Shown one piece after another: positions 1-12,108 of a stretch of 64,000 nucleotides of DNA (positions are counted from its first letter, which is position 1; each line of letters begins with the position of its first letter). The stretch is from assembly GCF_014839805.1 (NCBI RefSeq), contig NC_051128.1, positions 10,988,466 through 11,052,465 on the forward strand, in the 5' to 3' direction. Under the pieces are notes generated by a model. That model was not told the origin of the DNA, made no database searches, and saw nothing but the letters and a program-made list of their open reading frames with translations. The DNA comes from Manduca sexta (Eukaryota > Arthropoda > Insecta > Lepidoptera > Sphingidae). The position numbers and the translations under genes were made by a program.

Positions 1-3000
1 TTTAATTCTGAATGCTCTAGGTAACTTTTAGGTAGTGTCGCGAACAATAAATAGCCAATTTACTACAAAAAAATAAAATCTTCCAAGTAGAAGATCTATA
101 TCGAGTCGGTGTCAGTATGTTTCACGTTAAGTAAAAAAGTGTTAAAATAAATATTATGATAAAAAGCGACAAGTTCACCTTGGTACCGACAACAACAAAC
201 ACTAACTATGATATTATCCAGTATATACGTATCTATTTTAATCGTTGTTATTGTACCGTTATACGTAACAAAGCGGGTTCTAATTTTTTTTCTTTTTTTA
301 AATAATGCTAGCAAAATATTTTTTGTCTGTCTTTGGTGCCTCCATCACGATATCTCAAGCAAACGTTGCCGTGTACTAACTGTCTAAGAAAAATGGCTAG
401 CCATCATGTTAAGGCGTCCTGTCATTAAGTTTGAACAAAAGAATAAAGCTCCATTTGGTATTCTCAAATACTTATATTATTTCTGCACAGTCTTTTACAT
501 AACTAACGCGTATTAGCCATAAATATAACGAAATCTGAATGTTAACACTTTATCCTGTTTATATATAGATGTGACACAACACGAGTGTAATCGCAGATAT
601 AAATAGCTCGCCAAACAAGGTAAAACTCGACTCAACCGACGCTCGACAGCGGACTGCGCAAGCGCAAGCTAACGAGTACCGCGATATATCCACATTACAT
701 ATTATATTTTATAGGCTGTTTCACTATACTTAAGTATATGCTAATAGTCGAATATAAGACGACCAAATATAGAAGTCAAACTCCGAAATAAATTATAAAC
801 AAAAGAATGGATTCAACTTTAACTGTCTTATACTTTAACTGAAGTATAAAAATTACTAGATCATTGTGAAGTAGGCTTTATGCCCAGCAGAAGAAATGAT
901 ACCTTTACTTAATTTAATTTGCACAATGATAAGATGATGCATCATTAACAGAATGTGTTTTTAAACCCCCGATTTAATTCTTTTTCTTTTTCCGGTCTAC
1001 TAAATGTGATAAAAGGAGAACCTATTAGTAACTGATAGTATATTTATGGCAAACAATAAATCTAAAGCTATGACCATATGTTACTTCGTTTGTTCGAATG
1101 ACAAACTAGTAGGTATTCGCGTTTACAGTTTCGTAAATATCAGCTGACTATAATACAGTGATTGCGATTACTGTGTGATTAGGGGGCGCTGTCCGGCGAC
1201 GGGGCAGTGACGTAGCGATACGTACGATACAGCGATAGCAATTAGCAACCGCCTCGTGCATTTCTTACCTGAAACAACAGTGTGACGTGTTAATCATTGT
1301 TAACTAGTAAATACATTATATTAGTATACATTGAAAGCGAAATATGTAGGAGTTAAAAATGAAAACTTTTATTTTACAAAAAGTCATTGATTAGCTTTTT
1401 TTAATACATTACAAACATTAGGTCCTAAGATATTATTTGACTAACAGATACGGACGGCATAATATATCAGTCTGTGAAAACTGTTTCAGTTCTACATGAA
1501 CAAAAAAAACAGCCTACTAAATAAATACCTTTTGTAAATCGGAACAGAATTTAGACCTATACCACATATCAAAACAATATCAATACAGTAAGTACCTCAA
1601 AGATCAATGTCTCAGTACCCCGTCAACGAAGGCGGATAACACGCGAGCTCACACGCGTTGCGTACGTAACAATAAGCTAATCTGTAGTTGGTTCACGTGC
1701 CCATTAGCGTTAAATAACATTACGCGGCAAAGTTCAGGGGCGGCGCGGCTCGTGCCGCTGCGACCTCCACGGTGTCATTTTAAAATTCACTCCCGATGTA
1801 TTTCTGTTTATATGTAGGTGGGAACAGCTCGGACGCATACAAAAATACATTCGCGCAAAACTCGCGGAAATCTCGTATACGCTTCGAAATAGACTAGGCG
1901 GTGACGTCGCCGGGCCGCGCGGCGTGGCGGCGAGCGGCGGCGGGCGGCCGTGTGCTCTCGGGTTCGATTCATGGCTCTGTTGACAGACTGTTGTGTCGGG
2001 TTATGCAGTTTGTTTATAACAGTCTGTGAATTATTGATTTTATGTAAAATTATGTTTACCATAAAAACTATAGAAATGATGCACTCAAACTGATTTATGG
2101 AATATCGCAACAATTATTTATAACTATAAATTGCCATTGTTATTAAAAATAAACAACCTCATATAAATCAGCACTAGACATTCCTGTTATACCGCGAAAT
2201 AATACACTAACACAAAATATAAATCCGACAATAATTCTAAGAAACGTTGCCAAATATCAGCAAAAGCTTATCCGGCGCCGTTTCCGAACACGGCATCCAT
2301 TACCGAGAAATGGCTGTGGGAGTGGGAAGGGTCCGCGGCGGCGCGCGGGGCGGAGGCGGCGCTGATAACGCATCCGCACAACCCGGAGAGGTTGTTGCCC
2401 TTCCGCCGATACAAATCAGCTGGACGCATCGTGCTGATAACGCGCCGAGTCGCGAGGAGTGACGAGTCGTGGCGAACTCGCACGCCCACCACGCCACCCG
2501 GTGGGCGAACTTGGCGCACTTGTCGCGGATTACTTATTGTAGACAGTTACATTACGGAGATGATGTCATTACACCACTGATGTCTATTCACAAGAAACAT
2601 TTTTACATTTCAAATATTACGTAACGAAAATAGATAATTTACATTCATCAGCTCCTGCAACCAAATGTACCAACATTATTACATATATAGTACATTCGCA
2701 CCTGAATCCTATTATTGTTTTTTACTTTGTATTTCAATAGTAGATACGTTGCTATTACCGTTACTAACTTGCATAATGTTTTAAGAAGCATTTTAAACAG
2801 TTCAACAATCTTAAGAAAATCTCTATTACGTGGTAATCAACAAATGCTTTCTAACCCTCAAATCGCCTAAAACACTGGCATATCTACCAATACGACAAAT
2901 AGAAGGCGTTGTCTAGTTACCATGATGATACTATATCTACTTCATACTATAGACCCGAGTGCAGGAAGTCAGCATTGGATATAACTAGCTTATTGGCCGT

Positions 3001-3329
3001 AGCCTGACATTGTTGCAGCGTTGTCGCGTCAGCCTGGAACATGTCAGACGTCATCCATTCATCGAATCGACCATCACGACGTATAACGTAATTTCCGCCT
3101 CTGCTCTATGTTTACCGCTACTTTTACATTATTATTATTTATGTGCTGTTGACAGAATAAGGAACTGGTACATTTTGGCATGATTAGATGAAATACTCAA
3201 TATATAGACAAGCTGTGACCGTGAAGCGGTAGGCAGAAATGGAACTACCGCGCTAACAGCAAGTCATATACATGTGTATGTAGCGATATGTCGAGCACTT
3301 TACTGAACTAACAACTACCACGCTTGTTT
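1..3329. other. non-coding AT-rich DNA with two CpG-rich islets
   Basis: No gene can be supported here; reading frames are short and lack recognisable motifs. GC- and CpG-rich islets lie at about 1735-1960 and 2265-2530 and stand out sharply from the AT-rich surroundings. A short string at 868-893 resembles the 'cctatgcccagcagtgg' tail common at 3' ends of lepidopteran non-LTR elements, but it is too short to annotate separately. Confidence 0.6.
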
Positions 3330-3343
3330 CGACAGAACACCAT
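3330..3343. repeat. SINE target-site duplication, left copy
   Basis: 14-bp direct repeat CGACAGAACACCAT, identical to 3673-3686. It marks the pre-insertion site of the SINE between them. Confidence 0.9.
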
Positions 3344-3672
3344 AATAATAATAATAATAATATCAGCCCTGTATTATATACTTGCCCACTGCTGAGCACG
3401 GGCCTCCTCTACTACTGAGAGGGATTAGGCCTTAGTCCACCACGCTGGCCTAGTGCGGATTGGTAGACTTCACACACCTTCGAAATTCCTATAGAGAACT
3501 TCTCAGATGTGCAGGTTTCCTCACGATGTTTTCCTTCACCGTTAAAGCGAACGATAAATTCACAAAGAATACACACATGATTTTTAAGAAAAGTCAGAGG
3601 TTTGTGCCCTTGGGATTTGAACCTGCGGACATTCGTCTCGGCAGTCCGTTCCACACCCAACTAGGCTATCGC
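3344..3672 (-). repeat. tRNA-derived SINE with perfect target-site duplication
   Basis: On the minus strand the element starts with a tRNA-like head: an A-box-like TAGCCTAGTTGGG and a B-box-like GGTTCAAATCC. A body and a (TAT)n tail at 3344-3360 follow. The direct repeat CGACAGAACACCAT flanks it at 3330-3343 and 3673-3686, a 14-bp target-site duplication with no mismatch. Head, tail and duplication together identify a retroposed SINE mobilised in trans by a LINE. The perfect duplication suggests a fairly recent insertion. A second, diverged copy lies at 20160-20458 on the other strand. I recognise the family as widespread in Lepidoptera but cannot give it a formal name. Confidence 0.88.
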
Positions 3673-3686
3673 CGACAGAACACCAT
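3673..3686. repeat. SINE target-site duplication, right copy
   Basis: 14-bp direct repeat identical to 3330-3343, abutting the tRNA-like head of the minus-strand SINE. Confidence 0.9.
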
Positions 3687-4068
3687 CCTAATCTTTAAAT
3701 AACATGAGATTGAAGTACAATATATTACATTTAATATATTCTTCTTACGACCAGATGCAGTGTGGTAGACATTGGCAAGCAAAAAAATAATAATGCCTAA
3801 ACACATTGACATCAATGTCCTACATAAACTCTCCTATACAAAAGACCGCATAAGGCTCTAGTATGTATATTACAAACCTAGCCTGTTACACAAGCGCGCG
3901 ATGAATGAAACTCAATAAACGCCACGTTTAATTACACGCGCATACATCGATGACGCACGCGCCACGCATGCGCCACACACGACCGCAGCGGCACGATGCC
4001 ACCGTAAAAACTCACACCAATGTTATAAAGCTTCCGCATTAAATATAGAGACAATTAGATATATGTGT
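3687..4068. other. non-coding spacer
   Basis: Nothing recognisable. The stretch is AT-rich with a modest CpG-rich patch around 3890-4000. Confidence 0.6.
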
Positions 4069-4332
4069 GCCTGCCTTGGTGGCGTAGTTGTACTGCATGC
4101 GCGGTGCGACAGCGCTCTGAGGTCCTGGGTTCGAATCCCGGGTCGGGTAAAGTGATATTTGGGTTTTTCTGCTCAGTATCAGCCCGGAGTCTGGAAATTT
4201 TGCCCGATATGGCGATAGATTCGCCCCCTATCACATCATGGGATCCGTCCCACTTAGCGAAAAGTGGGTGCCCTGGTTGCGCCTCTGCATACCCCTTCGG
4301 GGATAAATTCGAGATGTGTGTGTGTGTAGATA
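4069..4332 (+). repeat. tRNA-derived SINE, family A copy 1
   Basis: The head has an A box (GTGGCGTAGTTG near 4080) and a perfect B box GGTTCGAATCC at 4128-4138, so it could carry an internal RNA polymerase III promoter. A conserved body with 'gcccgatatggcgatag' and 'tatcacatcatggga' follows, then the end block 'ccccttcggggataaa' and a GT-rich tail. Copies at 14641-14893 and 51109-51372 align along their length; minus-strand copies occur near 58.1 and 58.9 kb, with fragments near 10.5 and 30.1 kb. It is not a tRNA gene, because the sequence after the B box does not close an acceptor stem. Confidence 0.85.
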
Positions 4333-4969
4333 TACATATGTGTCAATTGTTGTTGACAATGTTGTAGTGTTGAATGAGGGATGGGAAGAAACAAATTTGA
4401 AATATAATCGAAATCTATTTATCACGTGGTGTGCGAAGAAACTAATCCTCTATATTGTAATTATGTTTACAAATGAACTGCAACACTTCATTTGCTCGAT
4501 GAGTAACCAACCTTACTACATTTTTAACCACACTTCATAGTTCAAGCGAGACTTTCCAACGAAACCACGATTTGACTTCAACTCTCAGAATAGCCATTAT
4601 GAAAAAATATAAATATGCTATCAGTTCAGAGCAATTCGCACCGGCGCAGCTCTTACCAAGCAAAATATTTGCGGTAACAATAATAAACTGCGAAATATTT
4701 AGCGCGTGGGCGCCGGTACAGCGCTGCACCGGCTGACACGAGCTCTACTCATATTCATTGACGAAAACTTTATGAAAATACTAAAAGGACACGAAATAAA
4801 ATCATCGTTCAATTATTTAAATAAAGTATTACGTAAATGTTATTAAAACCGCCATAAAATCCGAAAAATAGTTTAATTTGAATGTCTAACATTCGCGTAA
4901 ACATAAGAAATCAGTATACCCGATAGTTTACTGCTAGGTACGCATTACTGATGTGCCGGTAATGACATA
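4333..4969. other. non-coding spacer
   Basis: No gene or repeat recognised between the SINE and the MITE. Confidence 0.55.
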
Positions 4970-5229
4970 CCCCCTTATTCATAGACGTTTTTTATCTAAC
5001 GACCGAGTAAAGCTGTGATAACAAGTCTGTTTCTCAGTGCTGACGGCATAGCAGTCTTCTCAGTGCGTAGACATTGGGCCGTTGTGATTGGCTAATATTG
5101 AGATACAACAATAATAGCCAATCACAACGGCCCTATGTCTGTTTCTCAGTGCTGTTGGGCACTGAGAAACAGGCTTGTTATCACAGATTTACTTCGCCCT
5201 TAGATAAAAAACGTTTATGAATAAGGGGG
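4970..5229. mobile_element. foldback MITE, PIF/Harbinger-like by target duplication
   Basis: The ends are inverted copies beginning CCCCCTTATTCATA. Complementarity continues inward through TCTAA, the 'ctgtgataacaag' block and 'ctgtttctcagtgc', so most of the 260 bp can fold into one hairpin. A second inner pair (gggccgttgtgattggct and its complement) flanks a short AT loop near 5100. ATA lies immediately outside both ends (4967-4969 and 5230-5232), consistent with a 3-bp duplication as made by PIF/Harbinger elements. There is no coding capacity, so the element is non-autonomous. The superfamily is inferred from the 3-bp duplication only. Confidence 0.8.
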
Positions 5230-7944
5230 ATAGTGTAATAACGCGGTTTTAAACCGACGATCGCACATCGTGGTACTCCTGCATGCAACTTACAGCTTCT
5301 ATAGACTCTTCAATGTCTGACAAACGGTGACATTAATGGAGCTATACAGCTAGATGTTACGACTGTTGGAAACTTCCCGCTGGATACCGCAGCGGGGCGG
5401 TGGCGGCGTGCGGTACAGTGCGCCAGTGGCACAGTTACCGCGGCCAGTTGGCGCCCGCGCTGACAGACGGACGAGCGACCCGGCGGCACACCGCTCACCG
5501 CGCCGCGCCGGGTCACTCGCCATCGGCTAGCAGTTGGCACGCGTTGTACTTTCCATTAATATGTAATTAATTTATGTAATTACACATTCGTAATACACAA
5601 ATAGAGCACTTTGAACTTTATTAGACTACGCAGAATAGCTGCTGCATTATTGATTACGAAATTAATATTTGCACATAATTTATAATATTGCGATCGACTT
5701 TAGTGGCCGCTGTAATAGTATACATTATTAACCGTAATATTCATTCAAAAATTGTATAGCGCACAACTAGAGTAAATAAATCACTCTGTAAACTGTCATC
5801 AGCCAAAACGATAAATAACACACAAACTAACCGTAACAAAAATGAACTAGAAAATTTACAATTAGATGTTGTAATGAGCAAGGTGATGCATCAGAATAGC
5901 TCGTTGTGCAAGCGCCCGTCACGGCGTCGGGCCGGGCCGAGCGGGTGGAGCACGGGGCCAAGGTCCCGCGCCGACCACGCTCGGACCCGTTTCACAACGC
6001 GCGGGGGTGGACAGTGGACACGAAAGTACACTGCACTGCCCACCACAACCACGTCCATTCAACCATACTGTTCATTTCAACGTGACTAATTATTTAGTTA
6101 CGACGAGTGATTGGTGTCTTTTTGGACTAGTAAACTGTTTAGTATACGAGTAGTAAACAAGATAAGTAATATATAACTTTTCGCAGAGGAGGATGATAAA
6201 CCATCAGGAGGAACTACAGTACCTACATTTTACTACAATAGAAATTTATCTTGGTTCGAATGACCCCAAAGTTTTAATATTTTTGAAATATAAAATTTAA
6301 AAAAATGATATTAAAAATTCAATGTAATTAACTTCTTTCAAAATTATTTCCAGTTGATATACATCAGATTTGAAATGCATACATGAATCCCGTGGAAAGT
6401 TTGGTTTGCATGGAATATTTGCAACATTTGAAAAATATATAAGATGAAGTTTGTTATTCATGCATTGGCATAACGAAGCTCTATTTTATAAAACTGTAAA
6501 AAACATAAGAATATCTAAAACTTTCTTTTTTTAACTCTTCATTAAAATGAATGAATCTAGTTTAAAGAAAGTGTAACACCGTTTATATAGGTGAGATGTG
6601 TAGGGTACGGTGCGCGGGCGCAAGTGAGCAGCGGGAACGCGGGCCGAGGCGGCGCGGCGGCCTACCGTCTACTGCAACGCGGTCAAGGCTCGGCCCGGCG
6701 ACTCCGGCACCCGGCACACTGCTCCACTGCCGGCCGGCTATCCGGTTACCTGACCGCGACACACTTCGCACCACACTGACCCGGAATGGAGGGACGGATG
6801 TACAACAGAAAACTATACTTATTTGTTATAACTGGTTTGAAATGCAATATGTAGGTGGGTCTACCGGTATTTAAATGCATTTGCCGTTACCTTTGAGTCG
6901 TTTTAGTGACATATACAAATTATTGCAAATCCACTCCGTTGGAGATATTTTAATGCATAAAATCAACACTATAATATACATATATGGCCGTCATATACAT
7001 TTATTTTACATCTTAGACGCCAATAAACATATATCTTGAAAATACTTTTATTACTTTTTATCAGAGAAGCAGTAAATACAGCTAATTTATTACATAGTGC
7101 CGTTATTATGTTGATAGCAATACTGAATATTCATAATATAGCATACTTAATAAATAATAATAGGAATAAAATAGTTTTGTGCATTATTATTTCACTAACT
7201 CAACTTCGGTAAATAATTAAAATTTATAAGGTTGTTTAAAAAAATACTTCTAATTTATGTACACGTCACATACTAATATCGTCTATCTCCAATATATTCA
7301 TTATATTCTTGAAGCGTTAAGTAAATTGTACAATAACTACAATAAATTAATAATCTGCCCCAATTTAAATACCAAAAACACAAACACCGCAACATCCGTT
7401 AGACTTAACACCTTAACCCGATCAGGCACAAGCCGTCGCCTTGCTCATATTGCAAACCTGACGAGCAATTAGCATACACGTGTAAATTCGTATAGGTGAC
7501 GCAAACGAGGATTCACATACCGACACAAGGAAACACGAGGACACCTATATTTAGAAGTATGTACGTGCAAAAATCTTACCTACATTCTGTTCACATGGTA
7601 ATCTCTATCCAAACATTGAGCAATGTACTTAATATTCAAAATTAATATAATACGCTTCTCTAAAGTTACTATCATTTATTTCATCATGCTTATTTGAAAA
7701 GAAATAGTCGTACATTAGCGTCGACGTGTCAATAGTCTTTAAACGAATGAGTCAAATCAAAAGAAGCCCAGATACCACCGTCCTACATAGAGCACATGTT
7801 ATCTGATCTCAATAATTACATAAGTTATAATAGATACCTGCAAACTTCTGTCGTTTCCAACGCAATAGTTCGTCAGCTCGAGCATTTTAGTTTTTCATAA
7901 CCCAAAGAGAGGCTGGTTTGCAGGTGGAAGGATACTTGTATCCG
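5230..7944. other. non-coding DNA with three CpG-rich islets
   Basis: GC-rich islets lie at about 5375-5530, 5905-6010 and 6590-6790 in otherwise AT-rich DNA. Open frames inside them are by-products of GC-rich, stop-poor sequence and show no protein motif. No repeat recognised. Confidence 0.55.
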
Positions 7945-8150
7945 TGCGCATAGTGACCCACGTACACAAAGTTTAAAACCCACCACAGTGACCCACGTAA
8001 TTGTGTCGCGTTCTGGGATTAGCCTGTTGATATTCGGTGTAAAACAGTCTGACATAATTGTGTCGACTGGCGAGGGATAATCACTTGCTGGTGGACCTGG
8101 ACCCTGCTTCGCTTACCGTCTGGTGCAGTTGGTACGCTTTAACGTGCCTG
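7945..8150 (+). repeat. dispersed lepidopteran repeat with the GTCGACTGGCG core, copy 1
   Basis: This copy shares 'gcctgttgatat', 'ataattgtgtcgactggcgag' spread over its middle, and 'taccgtctggtgcag' with copies at 35391-35530 (same strand) and 12018-12108, 39613-39722 and 49885-50050 (opposite strand). The phrase 'gtgacccacgta' occurs twice here (near 7952 and 7988), which is a small internal duplication. No coding sequence or clear ends are visible, so the class is unknown. Confidence 0.7.
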
Positions 8151-10506
8151 CATTAAAAAAGTGATAACATTAAAAATTGCTTGTTTGACTCTATCACTGA
8201 GAGATACAACAGTTTATTTGTTCGCTGTAAGCGTGTGAAATGTGGGCCGAAATCAGTGCCAAGCGGTGTCAATTAATATGTAATTAAAAATACCGGCGGA
8301 GGCTAACGTGCCTATAAATATTGCCTGCAGTATATTTGCTTCGCTTGTTATAATTATATCTTCGTAGCTGTGACAACACGGCTTTTTATATAACGTTACG
8401 AGTTTAATAAATTTATTTATTGTATAATTAAAGTTTAGTTATTTCTCGATTGTGAGAGTCCGCCTTGCATTGCCTATTTCTTCAGCCAGGTGTATGTGTA
8501 TGTACTGTTGTGGTTTAATTTGAAATTGTATAAACATAATATTGTTACAATATAACGATTAAAGTGTATGGACATACGTTTGTAATTCAAAGTTAGCTGC
8601 TTTGTCGAACGGCTTTGCCGTCTCGTCGCGTAGTTACAGAAAAATATATAAAGATTTGAAGAGGACGATCCGTTTCATATTATTTGTTTGACCACATACA
8701 GAACTAAGTTAATAATATTAAATTAAATTATCTTACCGACGTCATATTAAACAGTTCGCCAATAGCTCACCGCGAGCCTGTGATAAATACTAACACGGGT
8801 TATATTCATATCAACACGTTAAATATTAACCAAACATTGTAAGCTGCCAAGTGACATTACGGCGGCGGGACGCGCGCCCGCGGTTCATTCGCACCCGGCC
8901 AGCCTCACTTGTTCAATTAAATACTCATTGCTTAAATTAGACGCGCATACAATATTTAAGCGGTCTGGAATGGCCCCGACGTCATCCTTGCAATTGTTCT
9001 GCGACCACGCCCACAGACTAGACCATTTACCAATAAACTCAATTGCCTTTGTTTGTCGTTTCTCGTGCGTCAATAATTTGCGATAAAATGTTGCTTCGAT
9101 CAATGACTGACTGACACTTTTTATCCGTTAAGGCCGTGTGGTTTTTCAAGTGCTGTTTGGAAACATCCTTATATAAATACAATTAAAACACGAGGAAAAA
9201 CAAGCCCTCAACAGCAATAAATAAAGCACAATGACTGACACGCCGCACACATTACCATGTCATAGTTTGTTTTGATATAATCACTAAAGTTATACTATAA
9301 TGCAATACAACAATTATTGTAACCGCTTATATAGTCACAACACAACAAAAACAACAGTACGTAACTCCAATCCGAGACTCATAGGCTTCACAAGAACACA
9401 AGCCACAAATCGTTCGCCAAGCCCCCCTTTATAAATACCACGACCGCCGCATATCTCCGTAACTACGCCATGCCTAAATACAACCACACTTGGATCAATT
9501 GCACTGCGACAATAGCTTGACTCATCGTTTAAAAGTGAAGACAAATTGTGTATATCACTTTCTTTATACGTTACCAGCATTTCTTCGCAGTTTCTCTTAA
9601 TGATTTTTACGGATTAGAAGTAATTAGTTCAATAGGTGCCAATAGATCGATCTGAAAATCCTTGCGAGAAGCCGATGTTCAGCAGTGGACATCTTACGGC
9701 TGAGTTAAAAAAAGAACAAAAATTATGTATGTAAGTGAAATAGTTTTTAGAATCTACTCAATAGTTTCAAACATTTCCAGCTATAAAACACAAACACACT
9801 CGAAAACTTTTCCTCTTTATAAGTGTTTATCAAGTTCATTGTATAATGGACCGACCAAAGCGCGATTTACTGGCAAGAACAATAAATAATACCACAGTTC
9901 GACCACCAAACTTTATAAAAAAGATGACAATCAACGATTATAATGCTTAGGAAATGAGGAGTCGTAAGACCTAGCTGGCGGAACGAACCACAACAGGCAT
10001 ACATAGTCCTGTCCTCATAATAAGATCAACGAAACCTTTTCGGAATCAAGTACAACTTATAATCCCTTAATATTAAACCATAAACAAATATTAACGGATT
10101 TGTCTAGACGCTAAAGTCTAAAGACGGATTGTACGACAATTTTTCGTTTTTCACTATCTACCGAACTAATGTTCCATTGAAATAGTTCGCCATACACAGC
10201 GCAAGGGTTAAAATTAGTGAGTGTTTTGAAAACTATTAAGCTGTTTTATCGGAAACGTTTCTGGCAAGACGCCGCGCGACCGTCTCGAACGGGAAACTGA
10301 TGTCGCCGAACACACCGACACTACTTTTTTAGGTTATATTTTAACATACAGGTAATGGAGTCAAAATAATTACAATAATGAATATTCATTGTCTACACAC
10401 GGTTCGGTGGAGTAAATAAATATTTAAATTTATGGTAAATGTATAACCGCACATTAGAAGTGTTTAAAATGTTTAATATAGTTATCATCATAAATATTAC
10501 AAAAAA
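8151..10506. other. non-coding DNA
   Basis: No supported gene. A string at about 9655-9705 ('gaagccgatgttcagcagtgg') looks like the 3' tail motif of lepidopteran non-LTR retrotransposons, possibly a severely 5'-truncated insertion. A short GC-rich patch lies near 8860-8890. Confidence 0.5.
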
Positions 10507-10622
10507 CAAGCACACATCACGCTTTTATCCCCGAACGGGTAGATAGAGAGGGCACACAATTTTCGCCATGTATGTTCCGTCTCATAGTGTGATAGGCATA
10601 TCGGAAACAAATTCGGGATAAT
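10507..10622 (-). repeat. tRNA-derived SINE family A, headless fragment
   Basis: It matches the 3' half of family A in reverse: 'catcacgcttttatccccg', then the 'tctcatagtgtgatagg' block and the start of the conserved body. The tRNA-like head is missing. It is diverged, so probably old. Confidence 0.65.
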
Positions 10623-12017
10623 ACCAAGTAGAAAACCCTAATATTATACCCATAGATATTGATTCTTAAAAATATAATTTACCATTTAATTTACGATATA
10701 TTTATGTGTACACAAATAATATACCTATCAACACTTGCATTCAATAAAGTGCAGATACATAAATATATGACACGTAACACAGTACGTAGGAAATAAGGGC
10801 GTCTCTCTACCGCAGCAGCTCACATAAGCGAAACGAAACCGACGTTAGACAGAAAAATAATTCATTCAAGGAATCGTACAAAATACGAGTTTTTCATTTA
10901 CTATGCAAGACACCTACGAGCAATTAAGGTAATCATTATTCAACAAGGTCAAGACAACAGTAGAGTTAATCCTTCCGCGTGTCAGCGACTAAACCGATTT
11001 CAATGCAGGTTTCAAGCGAAATTGCAGTAAACAGACATTAAACAAATCGTATTAGTATTATGAAAAATACTAGCCTCCACAACTTGCCGAAAAACGCAAC
11101 CCGCCCAAGCATGGAACACTTAACCCAACAATATCTAATTCTGGCGGCGCTCCAATCAGGTGCGAGACTTATCCGAGCGGTCGTTTGGTAGTTTGGCGAT
11201 CTCTAATATTAGATCGAGCGAAGCCAGTGCCGTTTATAGAGGAACGAGAATAGCCGGCAGTCAACGTGCCGCCGCAGATGGCCACGCCGGCACGCAATTA
11301 GAACAACCATGGGAACGGCGGACACGCTCACGGTTTGTTTTATCCTTTGCCGGGATGTGAAGTGTATGTAACTATTGGTACACGTTGGGGTGATACGCAT
11401 TAGTTAGCTGAAAAATATAGGATTAAAGAAAGAGCATTATCGTAAGACAAGAAAGTGATATTTATGTGAACCACGACTCAAAATTAAAAGTTATATACAG
11501 GTGGTAATGGTTGTTCTGCTTACACTCTCTACGAGTTCCTCAGCGAAAGGGACTTGACAGACCAACGGACAAGAAAGTGACCTTATAAGGTCCCTCTTGA
11601 GGTACCAAACCCTAAGAAGCAATAGAATACTAGAATAGAACTCCCTTTCATCGGTTATTATAAGTTTAGCCGAGCACTTGCCGTTCATTTCATTTTATAG
11701 TGTACATAAACATTGATATTCGATGTAAACACACGTAAGCGGCTTCTCCCGAAACACTCCCGTAAAAATTCCATTAACGTATTATATTCGGGTCGATGTT
11801 ATGTGTACGCTGTAGCAATAAAAATAACACAATCTGCGATCTATTTTATAATGTACACAGGAAGTTATTTTGGGACATGTGTTTATAATTTTATCTCGTC
11901 CAAACGATTGATTTGGCTCGCGTGGAGCACGGCGCGCAGCTCGCGGTTGGACCGTTCAATCATTTCATTCTAATGTTATATTATATCTATTTTATAAACC
12001 ATATTTATTGTATACGT
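10623..12017. other. non-coding DNA
   Basis: Nothing recognisable beyond short chance frames; AT-rich. Confidence 0.5.
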
Positions 12018-12108
12018 GCACAACAAAGTGACTCCTCTACATCTGATAGTATGTTGGGTCCAGATAGAGTCACGAGAGACGATTATCCCTCGCCAGTCGA
12101 CACAATAT
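12018..12108 (-). repeat. dispersed repeat with the GTCGACTGGCG core, fragment
   Basis: It contains 'tatccctcgccagtcgacac' plus the 'catctgatag' block, in the same order as the better copies at 49885-50050 and 39613-39722. Confidence 0.6.

Noticed and set aside
2247..2580. Overlapping open frames on both strands in the GC-rich islet
   Set aside because: Composition-driven; no motif, no consistent strand.
4069..4150. Possible tRNA genes at each strong A-box/B-box pair (also near 14.65, 51.12, 54.70, 59.02 kb)
   Set aside because: No acceptor or anticodon stem closes around the boxes, and each is followed by the same SINE body and tail.
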